Of a stretch of 64,000 bases of DNA, positions 10,092 through 16,127 are shown in pieces. Where the stretch lies: assembly GCF_009796745.1 (NCBI RefSeq), contig NZ_CP047024.1, positions 3,410,001 to 3,474,000 on the forward strand, in the 5' to 3' direction. Position numbers and translations under genes: made by a program. Numbering within the stretch: position 1 is the stretch's first letter; every line of letters begins with the position of its first letter. The DNA comes from Paraglaciecola sp. L1A13 (GTDB lineage Bacteria > Pseudomonadota > Gammaproteobacteria > Enterobacterales > Alteromonadaceae). The notes under the pieces were generated by a model. It was not told the DNA's origin. It ran no database searches and saw only the letters and a program-made list of their open reading frames with translations.

Positions 10092-10575
10092 GCTTGTTTA
10101 TCCTCGTTAGAAATCCACTAATATGTCTTTAGCTACGCGTTTTAACATTGCCGACATAGGTAGTTGGTTCACGCATGTATTGGTACCACAACGATTGCTT
10201 GGATATCGTGAATATGCATTCCCATCCTATAAATAATGGGGGTTACTGAAACGGTCATTGGGTCTAAATCCGACGCCCACCGACAATTTCTCGCGTTCAA
10301 TACGAAGTTAGATTACCACCCAGTTGTTATTCTGATAATCCTCTAGAAATGGAATCAGTTTATGCAAAAAACTGATAATATTCTTATTAAAAATTTGCTA
10401 AAAAGCAGAATATTAACCCGTTTACCGACTAGGTTGTAAAAGCATAAAATACTCGGCGTTAAAAAAGTCTACATTCAGTGTTCAGAATCACCAACCCACT
10501 ATGCTGTATGCCTGATGTAGCGTGTAACGTTAGGAACTATAAAGAAAATTTATATTTGCGATGTCACTAATTTCT
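10092..10575. other. Intergenic stretch without detected genes
   Basis: Nearly 500 bp between the SDR gene and the XRE operator. I see no ORF with a ribosome site, no RNA gene and no strong inverted repeat. It presumably contains the SDR promoter at its left end. It marks the left edge of the accessory island. Confidence 0.35.
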
Positions 10576-10594
10576 TTGTAAAAGGCATTTACAA
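10576..10594. promoter_or_regulatory. Palindromic operator overlapping the -35 box of the XRE gene
   Basis: TTGTAAA-AGGCA-TTTACAA is a perfect 7-bp inverted repeat with a 5-bp spacer. Its right arm contains the TTTACA hexamer (10588-10593) of the promoter below, a layout expected for repression. The regulator encoded at 10696 is the obvious candidate to bind it (inference). The 5-bp spacer distinguishes it from the 6-bp-spaced TyrR boxes elsewhere in the window. Confidence 0.55.
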
Positions 10595-10616
10595 GTTGTC
10601 ACCACTACCTTATATT
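10588..10616 (+). promoter_or_regulatory. Sigma-70-type promoter of the XRE/membrane gene pair
   Basis: TTTACA (10588-10593), exactly 17 bp, then TATATT (10611-10616). The start codon of the XRE gene is 80 bp downstream. The -35 hexamer lies inside the palindrome at 10576-10594. Confidence 0.55.
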
Positions 10617-10695
10617 CGAACGGGCAAGGGTAATTTAAAACCCCTACATTCACTCAATTTATACGATTCATACTTGCTCAGGAAGCCAACTCACT

Positions 10696-10962
10696 ATGTC
10701 ACGTAGAAAGAAGTTCAGCGGTGTGCAACTTAAGGCACTTCGTAAAGAAGCGGGATACACCCAAGGCGAGCTTGCTCAGCGAGTTGGTATTAGCCGAGAG
10801 ACAGTTTCGGCAATTGAGAATGAAAAACCAGAAACGATGAACAGTATCGGTGTAGAGGTAATCAGCAAATGGTGGGCTGTATGCCGACAAAAAGCCTCAG
10901 AACAAACCCGTGAATCTTTTTTCTCTACTGTTATGGATTATTTCGGTTTTAATCACACCTAA
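10696..10962 (+). CDS. XRE-family helix-turn-helix regulator
   Basis: An 88-residue DNA-binding protein. Residues about 10-65 form a Cro/C1-type HTH (LKALRKEAGYTQGELAQRVG followed by ISRETVSAIENEK), with the usual Gln and recognition-helix pattern. No sensor domain is attached. Its stop codon overlaps the next ATG by one base (TAATG), so it is translationally coupled to the membrane protein. The palindrome over its -35 box suggests autoregulation (inference). It could be the control element of an accessory cassette, similar in size to regulators paired with toxin or membrane genes. Confidence 0.88.
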   Translation: MSRRKKFSGVQLKALRKEAGYTQGELAQRVGISRETVSAIENEKPETMNSIGVEVISKWWAVCRQKASEQTRESFFSTVMDYFGFNHT

Positions 10963-11687
10963 TGTTAGTTCGTGCCTACTTACCCAAGATAATCACAGCC
11001 CTCTTTGGAGGGCTTTTTATCGCCGCGGGTATTTTGACGTTTGGCAATGCGCTTGTTTTTGATCGTATATTTATTGGAATATTACTCTTTACAGGCTTTG
11101 TTTGTCGCAAAGATATTAATGTTTTAGGTATTATAATAATACTTGCAGTAATTAGAGTTCTAGAAGAGGTTTTGTGGTTTATTTTTGCCGAGGAGCTTTA
11201 TAACTATTGGCTTGCAAAAATAATTATATATTTATTATTGTTTTTTATTATTTATAAGTTTTGGTTCGATAAAATGAGTAAGATTTCTTTAATGATTTTA
11301 CTGCTCTGTATCTCAGCTGAAATTTACTGGATTCTAATAGGATATAATACTGCACCTGCTATTTACTGGTATGCAGCGTTAGTAGGACTGGGCTTACTTA
11401 CTCGTCATTTTCTTTTCTCACGTATTCAAATGACTGAGCAATTCACATCAAAATCTGGGAAGTCCATAAATTTAGACTGGTATATATATCAAGTCACTAG
11501 GATATATATTTTCATTGAAGGACTTAATATATTCGAATATATATTGAGGCACGTATTCCAATTAAAACATATTCAAATCATATACTACGTATACCCATAT
11601 ATAATGCAGTCTCTTGCAACATTTACCTTGTGGATTGTATTTAATGAGGCAAATAAGCTATTCAAAGAGCGGTTAATAAGCGCATAA
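10962..11687 (+). CDS. AT-rich multi-pass membrane protein of unknown function
   Basis: 241 residues with about seven hydrophobic stretches, among them ALFGGLFIAAGILTFGN, IFIGILLFTGFV, INVLGIIIILAVI, IIIYLLLFFIIYKFW, ISLMILLLCISAEIYWILI and a last one near residue 215. There is no signature motif, no large soluble domain and few charged loop motifs, so I cannot assign a family. Its codon use is strikingly AT-rich (many ATA and TTA codons) compared with both flanks, which suggests recent acquisition. The ATG overlaps the XRE stop. It is followed after 71 bp by the repeat protein with no obvious terminator between, so all three may form one transcript. Confidence 0.75.
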   Translation: MLVRAYLPKIITALFGGLFIAAGILTFGNALVFDRIFIGILLFTGFVCRKDINVLGIIIILAVIRVLEEVLWFIFAEELYNYWLAKIIIYLLLFFIIYKFWFDKMSKISLMILLLCISAEIYWILIGYNTAPAIYWYAALVGLGLLTRHFLFSRIQMTEQFTSKSGKSINLDWYIYQVTRIYIFIEGLNIFEYILRHVFQLKHIQIIYYVYPYIMQSLATFTLWIVFNEANKLFKERLISA

Positions 11688-11758
11688 AGTAAAAAAATAC
11701 TAAATTGTATGAGTAATGTAACATCTAATTTCTTAATCTAAAAACTAAGGAATTAAAA

Positions 11759-12595
11759 ATGAAATTACTACTAACAACTACGTCTATAATCTCTTTTTCA
11801 ATCACATGTTTAGTTGGATACAGCTCAATTACAAACAACATGTTAAAGAATAGTCTACCTACAGAACTCGCAGTTGGCAGCAAACAGGTTCCGCCTTCAT
11901 TGCTTGCAGTTGGTAGCAAACAGGTTCCCCCTACATTGCTTGCAGTTGGTAGCAAACAGGTTCCCCCTTCATTGCTTGCTGTGGGTAGCAAACAGGTTCC
12001 CCCTACATTGCTTGCAGTTGGTAGCAAACAGGTTCCCCCTTCATTGCTTGCTGTGGGTAGCAAACAGGTTCCGCCTTCATTACTTGCAGTTGGCAGCAAA
12101 CAAGTTCCGCCTACATTACTTGCAGTTGGCAGCAAACAAGTTCCGCCTACATTACTTGCAGTGGGTAGCAAACAGGTTCCCCCTTCATTGCTTGCAGTTG
12201 GTAGCAAACAGGTTCCCCCTTCATTGCTTGCTGTGGGTAGCAAACAGGTTCCCCCTTCATTGCTTGCAGTGGGTAGCAAACAGGTTCCGCCTTCATTGCT
12301 TGCAGTTGGCAGCAAACAGGTTCCGCCTACATTACTTGCAGTGGGTAGCAAACAGGTTCCCCCTTCATTGCTTGCAGTGGGTAGCAAACAGGTTCCCCCT
12401 TCATTGCTTGCAGTTGGCAGCAAACAGGTTCCGCCTACATTACTTGCAGTGGGTAGCAAACAGGTTCCCCCTTCATTGCTTGCAGTTGGTAGCAAACAGG
12501 TTCCGCCTTCATTGCTTGCAGTTGCTAGCAAACAGGTTCCGCCTACGATGTTGATCGCGACAAACAATGAAATGAAATCAATTATTATCGCTTAA
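11759..12595 (+). CDS. Exported or membrane-anchored protein made of 19 twelve-residue repeats
   Basis: 278 residues. Residues 1-36 contain a hydrophobic N-terminus (MKLLLTTTSIISFSITCLVG) that looks like a signal peptide or membrane anchor. Residues 37-263 are 19 tandem units of LLAVGSKQVPP[S/T], the first lacking one Leu. Residues 264-278 are a short unique tail. AAGGA sits 8 bp before the ATG. Two other frames (one on each strand) are also open across the array. However, differences between the 36-bp units fall almost entirely at third codon positions of this frame (ttg/tta, gca/gct, gtt/gtg, ggt/ggc, cag/caa, ccg/ccc), with only a conservative Ser/Thr swap and one Gly-to-Ala change. That is direct evidence that this frame is translated and selected. 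I know of no family and propose no function; a repetitive surface protein or a multi-copy peptide precursor are possibilities. Confidence 0.78.
   Translation: MKLLLTTTSIISFSITCLVGYSSITNNMLKNSLPTELAVGSKQVPPSLLAVGSKQVPPTLLAVGSKQVPPSLLAVGSKQVPPTLLAVGSKQVPPSLLAVGSKQVPPSLLAVGSKQVPPTLLAVGSKQVPPTLLAVGSKQVPPSLLAVGSKQVPPSLLAVGSKQVPPSLLAVGSKQVPPSLLAVGSKQVPPTLLAVGSKQVPPSLLAVGSKQVPPSLLAVGSKQVPPTLLAVGSKQVPPSLLAVGSKQVPPSLLAVASKQVPPTMLIATNNEMKSIIIA
11867..12547 (+). repeat. Tandem 36-bp repeat array, 19 units
   Basis: Direct repeats of 36 bp, first copy 33 bp, with no spacers, so this is not a CRISPR array. Units differ at a few recurrent positions, and the variants are interspersed (for example units 7 and 8 are identical, and units 13 and 16 are identical). 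This points to expansion by slippage or unequal recombination. Because 36 is a multiple of three, copy-number change would keep the reading frame. Confidence 0.97.
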
Positions 12596-12666
12596 CCTAT
12601 TAGAAATTAAGATTACGCTACACAATAGTGGTATGGGCTGAGTGCAGCTGACAACGAAGAATGCAT

Positions 12667-12684
12667 AGCCTCAATATTGAGGCT
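12667..12684 (+). terminator. Probable terminator hairpin after the repeat protein
   Basis: AGCCTCAATATTGAGGCT is a perfect 18-bp palindrome able to form a 6-bp stem with an AATATT loop, 71 bp after the stop. CTTTT follows eight bases later. Moderate support. Confidence 0.5.
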
Positions 12685-12745
12685 TATAGTGCTTTTCATT
12701 GACTCAATGGTTGGTAACGATTCTGCCCTATCAAAAGTAAATAAT

Positions 12746-12780
12746 GTGAAATTATTTCACCTTGTGGAATCCAATCCACA
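12746..12780. promoter_or_regulatory. Two adjacent palindromes before the second HTH gene
   Basis: GTGAAAT-T-ATTTCAC (12746-12760) and TGTGGA-ATCCAA-TCCACA (12763-12780) lie directly upstream of the -35 hexamer at 12785. They are candidate binding sites for a dimeric regulator, possibly one of the two HTH proteins of this island (inference). Confidence 0.45.
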
Positions 12781-12784
12781 TTTG

Positions 12785-12813
12785 TTGACATACACTGCGC
12801 CTGACAATAGAAA
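12785..12813 (+). promoter_or_regulatory. Promoter candidate of the second HTH gene
   Basis: TTGACA (12785-12790), 17 bp, TAGAAA (12808-12813). The -35 is a perfect consensus; the start codon at 12881 is about 67 bp downstream. Confidence 0.5.
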
Positions 12814-12880
12814 AACAGAGTTTTTTTATATGCTGTTTCAGCTCTGTTGTAGTTTCAATAATATTATGAGGAATAAAAGC

Positions 12881-13135
12881 ATGTATATCACAGGTGCAGA
12901 TTTAAGAAAAATGAGACAAGACGCTGGCTTAACTACGGTTAAAATGGCAAAACTTGCTAATGTTAAAACACGTAAAACCTATGAAAATTGGGAAAAAGAA
13001 ATTGGTAGCCCTAGCATGAATCAGTTCATCGCTATGTGCGTTGGTTGTAATTACAACTCGTCTAAGTTCGTGAAATTGGCCATTGAGCGTCAAGATCCGT
13101 CTCAACAACTAAACATTTCTTCAGCGCGTAGATAA
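12881..13135 (+). CDS. Small helix-turn-helix DNA-binding protein
   Basis: 84 residues from ATG 12881 (MYITGADLRKMRQDAGLTTV), preceded by GAGG at 12868. The frame extends upstream to 12677, but those residues lie across the promoter and palindromes and are not protein-like. Residues about 5-60 resemble an XRE or phage-type HTH: LRKMRQDAGLTTVKMAKL, then NVKTRKTYENWEKEIGSPS. The short C-terminal part is Ser/Gln-rich. It ends before a terminator hairpin at 13148. It is possibly linked to the repeat-protein cassette by position only. Confidence 0.7.
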   Translation: MYITGADLRKMRQDAGLTTVKMAKLANVKTRKTYENWEKEIGSPSMNQFIAMCVGCNYNSSKFVKLAIERQDPSQQLNISSARR

Positions 13136-13147
13136 TGTATTCGATCT

Positions 13148-13165
13148 GAAGCCCGAAAGGGCTTC
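13148..13165. terminator. Hairpin terminator between the HTH gene and rimI
   Basis: GAAGCCC-GAAA-GGGCTTC, a 7-bp stem closed by a stable GNRA tetraloop on the plus strand. It separates the convergent HTH and rimI genes. The T-run after it is short. Confidence 0.65.
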
Positions 13166-13187
13166 GTCGATTTATCTAAATGCTCAT

Positions 13188-13640
13188 TTAGTGAATATCG
13201 ATAAGTGTTAGTTTCATAATTAACGCGTCTTCTTTACCGTCGACAGTGTCATAATAGCCTTTACGACGCTCTATCAACTCAAAACCCTGCTTTTGATAAA
13301 GGCTTATCGCCACACCATTCGTTGCGCGTACCTCTAACCAAACACACTGCATATTGTTATCAACGCATCGCGTTATAAAATGCGCCATAAGCTTGTTGCT
13401 TAAGCCCTTACCTTGCATATCATTTGATACACCAATGTCCATCAACGTCGCTTCGTCGAGTACAAAAAGGGCTACATAGAGTCCAATAAATTCGTTATCT
13501 TGGCGTAATCCATAAGCTTCGTATTGATCCGTTAAACAATCTGAAAACACAGACTTAGACCATGGGTGAGAGTGCCCTTGACAGTGGATAGTATAGGCAG
13601 AATGATAGTTTTTTGAGGTGAGCTTTATTAGGTTAGTCAT
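13188..13640 (-). CDS. rimI: Ribosomal-protein-alanine N-acetyltransferase (GNAT)
   Basis: Acetylates the N-terminal alanine of ribosomal protein S18 using acetyl-CoA. The 150-residue GNAT protein has the acetyl-CoA loop MQGKGLSNKLM in motif A, preceded by the TLMDIGV strand, and the C-terminal ISLYQKQGFELIERRKGYY segment typical of RimI. Its start overlaps the end of holD by 8 bp, the common holD-rimI arrangement of gammaproteobacteria, which supports the assignment. Confidence 0.9.
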   Translation of the reverse strand: MTNLIKLTSKNYHSAYTIHCQGHSHPWSKSVFSDCLTDQYEAYGLRQDNEFIGLYVALFVLDEATLMDIGVSNDMQGKGLSNKLMAHFITRCVDNNMQCVWLEVRATNGVAISLYQKQGFELIERRKGYYDTVDGKEDALIMKLTLIDIH

Positions 13641-14181
13641 TAGCGAACGTTGATAAGAAAGACCAAAGTTGTTTTTTAGTCGATGGAGAAAAAGGTTGCG
13701 TTAACGAGGGTGTTGTTAATAACCTCCCCTCTAGTGTTATGTCGTTACCTATTTTCCAGGCAAACTCGTAATCGCTATGTTGCTCACAATCAACCCCTGA
13801 TAGCCGTTCGAAGTTATCGCCTTCAAAACCAATACTCAATAAAACATCCTCAATCAAAGCATTAGATAGCGTATCAGGAGAAAATTCAAAGACCAGATGA
13901 TTAGGCACAGAACGCTTATCCGCCTGAGTAACTTTGTGTGATCTAAATTGTTTAATGGATTCAGGAATAGGGCTTGGGGATTTGTTAGCTGAAATTAGCG
14001 CAACAGCAGTATTTGAATCGACATTACCGTTTTGGGCGCTATCTTGATTACTGCCCACACCCTGCGTCGCGAATTCAGACTCTGATAACGCAGAACTTTG
14101 AGGTTGCCACACAACGATCCCCATTTCACTGAGGATAGCCTTTTGATATGAACTAAGTGCTTGGGATGTTTTTGCATTCAT
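13633..14181 (-). CDS. holD: DNA polymerase III psi subunit (HolD-like)
   Basis: Psi links the clamp-loader complex to SSB through chi. The N-terminal segment YQKAILSEMGIVVWQPQ matches the psi family start, and the C-terminal half (residues about 85-180) carries the weakly conserved core with VFEFSP and the alternating loop before ...LWSFLSTF. Residues about 30-80 are a low-complexity Ser/Gln/Asn linker, making this 182-residue protein longer than E. coli HolD (137). Sequence similarity in this family is low, so the position next to rimI is part of the evidence. Confidence 0.75.
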   Translation of the reverse strand: MNAKTSQALSSYQKAILSEMGIVVWQPQSSALSESEFATQGVGSNQDSAQNGNVDSNTAVALISANKSPSPIPESIKQFRSHKVTQADKRSVPNHLVFEFSPDTLSNALIEDVLLSIGFEGDNFERLSGVDCEQHSDYEFAWKIGNDITLEGRLLTTPSLTQPFSPSTKKQLWSFLSTFAND

Positions 14182-14259
14182 GCGCGTAGAATATCACGAT
14201 ATATAAAAAGAAAAGTATACTGAAGGTAAATAATCGAGCGTATTTTAAGATTATAAAAT

Positions 14260-14336
14260 TGGCAGGGGTGGAGGGATTCGAACCCCCAGCCATCGGTTTT
14301 GGAGACCGCTGTTCTACCAATTGGAACTACACCCCT
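14260..14336 (-). tRNA. tRNA-Trp (anticodon CCA)
   Basis: Read on the minus strand the gene begins AGGGGTGTAGTTCCAATTGG and ends with an encoded CCA at 14262-14260. The anticodon loop CTCCAAA contains CCA (14302-14300). The acceptor stem pairs perfectly, the T-arm has GGTTCGAATCC, and the outermost pair of the anticodon stem is mismatched (G-A). The sequence is close to E. coli tRNA-Trp. Confidence 0.96.
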
Positions 14337-14409
14337 GCTGAGGTGCTGAATTATACGTAACGCGTCTAAAAGGTAAAGTGCTTTTGCATGGAAAACCGAT
14401 TGTTTATGT

Positions 14410-15249
14410 TCAACCGCTTATTTTATCAGCAGAACTGCCCTGCAAATTGCCCACAGCGTCGGCCGCGCAATACCACAAATGGCTCGTTAGATTGACCAAT
14501 GGCAGCATATCGTTGACTTTCTCAGTCAGTATATCAAGTGCAACATTACTCAGTTTGGCATATTGAACCAACAAACTTTCTTGCTGATGACCATTTAGTT
14601 GATTTACTTCAATGCAAGCCGCTATATCAAAATAGCGATTTGAGTAAGCACAATATTCCCAATCAAAAATGATGGGGGGCGTATGCACTGTTACGTGTTG
14701 CAACGATAAATCGTTATGACAGAAAACCAAATCACTCTTCGGCGCTTGATACCAAATATTAGCTAAACTTTGCGCTAGCTTATGTTCTTTTATAAAGTTC
14801 GATTTAGGCAACCGTTTTAGATAATTAGCCCATTGCAGCGGAAGATCGAGCAATGGCCTATCCATCTCTAACCCGTGAATTTGGCTTAAAGCGTTGGCGA
14901 GCTGAATGTATTTTTGCTCTTCGCCCAGTTCGTTAGTCGCTAAGGTATGACTTTCGACCCATGCATCAAGCTGAAACGAATGGGCATCGGACAAATAAAT
15001 AGGCTCACAAGCCAATCCGTGTTGCCAAATGATTTTTTGAACATCAAATAATTCTTTTCGATTAAGTTGATTAACTTGGTCTGACTCAAATGTTTTCATG
15101 AAAAAACATTGGCTGGGAGTCGTTAATATATAACTACTATTAACCGCCCCCCCCTTTTGAACGTGCTTAAGGGAAAGCCCCTGCTGGCACTGCTCAAGTC
15201 CAACTAACTCAGCTAGTACAGCGGGCTTAAGCTGATGCCGATGAGGCAT
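14410..15249 (-). CDS. APH/choline-kinase-fold phosphotransferase, probable thiamine kinase
   Basis: 279 residues with the aminoglycoside/choline/thiamine kinase C-lobe: catalytic motif CHNDLSLQHV and metal-binding IIFDWEY (residues about 180-205). The Asn that normally ends the HxDxxxxN motif is His here. The N-lobe is short. As the last gene of a TPP-riboswitch operon behind a Pnu-type transporter, it most likely phosphorylates incoming thiamine, trapping it in the cell (inference from context). The ATG at 15249 lies inside the end of the transporter gene (23-bp overlap). A generic phosphotransferase is the alternative. Confidence 0.75.
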   Translation of the reverse strand: MPHRHQLKPAVLAELVGLEQCQQGLSLKHVQKGGAVNSSYILTTPSQCFFMKTFESDQVNQLNRKELFDVQKIIWQHGLACEPIYLSDAHSFQLDAWVESHTLATNELGEEQKYIQLANALSQIHGLEMDRPLLDLPLQWANYLKRLPKSNFIKEHKLAQSLANIWYQAPKSDLVFCHNDLSLQHVTVHTPPIIFDWEYCAYSNRYFDIAACIEVNQLNGHQQESLLVQYAKLSNVALDILTEKVNDMLPLVNLTSHLWYCAADAVGNLQGSSADKISG

Positions 15250-15856
15250 ATCGTTTACCTAACAGTTGCTGACGCCAATTAACATATCCATAAATGGCAA
15301 ATAATACGTAAAAAATGAATAAAACACCGGTAAGGTACATCTCTTTAGCGAAATATAGATAACAAGCAAAACTGTTTATGATGATCCAGTATAACCAGTT
15401 CTCCAGAACCTTGTGGGCAACCATCAGTGTGGTGTAAACACTAAACACTGTTATAAAAGCATCTAGATACAAATATTCTGAGTCTAACCACATCCCTGCG
15501 AAAGCTGTCATGGAGAACGCTATGCTGGTTAGGATAACCAGCCGAATTAGATGCTTGCGCATTGACCAACTTTGAATCGGTATATGCTCACTCTCTTGTT
15601 TTTTCCACTGTTGCCAACCATAAACGGCCATGATCAAATAATAACCATTAAGCAAGGTATGAAAAACTAGCGATACCTCCCAAAACAACCAAGTGTATAT
15701 AGCAGTACTAATTAGCGCACACGGCCAACACCAGATATTCTCCCTAGCAGCCAACCAAACGTAAGCAATGGCAAGTATCACTGCCATTGCTTCTAACCAT
15801 GACTGTGCAACAAACTGTTGAGTAATATCTTGCAGCAAGTCAACCAGCGATTGCAT
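15227..15856 (-). CDS. pnuT: Pnu-family vitamin transporter, probably for thiamine (PnuT-like)
   Basis: Inner-membrane facilitator of the Pnu family, 209 residues with about seven hydrophobic helices and the family motifs YGWQQW and WLYWIIIN (Trp/Asn residues of the substrate pocket). Pnu proteins carry either nicotinamide riboside (PnuC) or thiamine (PnuT); the TPP riboswitch and adjacent kinase favour thiamine. The start overlaps the previous stop by one base (TAATG). Database tools may label it simply PnuC. Confidence 0.82.
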   Translation of the reverse strand: MQSLVDLLQDITQQFVAQSWLEAMAVILAIAYVWLAARENIWCWPCALISTAIYTWLFWEVSLVFHTLLNGYYLIMAVYGWQQWKKQESEHIPIQSWSMRKHLIRLVILTSIAFSMTAFAGMWLDSEYLYLDAFITVFSVYTTLMVAHKVLENWLYWIIINSFACYLYFAKEMYLTGVLFIFYVLFAIYGYVNWRQQLLGKRYASSASA

Positions 15857-16113
15857 TAAACGTCACTACTCATTTTATCACCGTTTAAAAACTTGCAGAC
15901 AAAAATAGCCTGGCCCACTTCTTGGTGGCTTCGCTGCATCTCTTTAGCTAATACTTGCATAGTGGCTTGATAATCACCGCTGACTAGGGTGCTCGTTGCG
16001 CTAGTCACTACCTTTAAGTATGCGTATTCATTTAGGCGATCGATAAACGTTTGTATTGGTTCAATGTATTGCTCATTCAATGGATACATTGAAAGTTCGG
16101 CGACTAATTTCAT
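15856..16113 (-). CDS. Small YkoF/DUF77-like putative thiamine-binding protein
   Basis: 85 residues, MKLVAELSMYPLNEQYIEPI at the start, then a ferredoxin-like alternation of strands and helices with a central STLVSGDY segment. The N-terminal strand ending in SMYPL and the later SGDY resemble the YkoF/MTH1187 group, whose characterised members bind thiamine or its precursor HMP. No signal peptide. It lies 14 bp after the receptor gene and is translationally coupled to the transporter. Function as a cytosolic thiamine-binding partner is inferred from family resemblance and context. Confidence 0.7.
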   Translation of the reverse strand: MKLVAELSMYPLNEQYIEPIQTFIDRLNEYAYLKVVTSATSTLVSGDYQATMQVLAKEMQRSHQEVGQAIFVCKFLNGDKMSSDV

Positions 16114-16127
16114 ATTAAGCTCCTAAT

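Noticed and set aside
10588..10594. TyrR box before the XRE gene (TGTAAA ... TTTACA)
   Set aside because: The spacer is 5 bp rather than 6 and the gene has no link to aromatic metabolism.
11867..12547. CRISPR array
   Set aside because: Units are directly adjacent 36-bp copies with no unique spacers, and there are no cas genes.
11874..12554. Third open frame on the plus strand through the array
   Set aside because: Same cause; unit differences change its residues often, so it shows no sign of selection.
11725..12567. Long minus-strand ORF (280 codons, GGTCLLPTASN repeats) through the repeat array
   Set aside because: It is open only because the 36-bp unit lacks stops in that frame. Variation between units is silent in the plus frame, and the minus frame has no ribosome site and ends in unlike sequence.
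12677..12880. Longer N-terminus for the second HTH protein
   Set aside because: The extension covers a terminator-like palindrome, two operator-like palindromes and a promoter; the GAGG before 12881 supports the short form.
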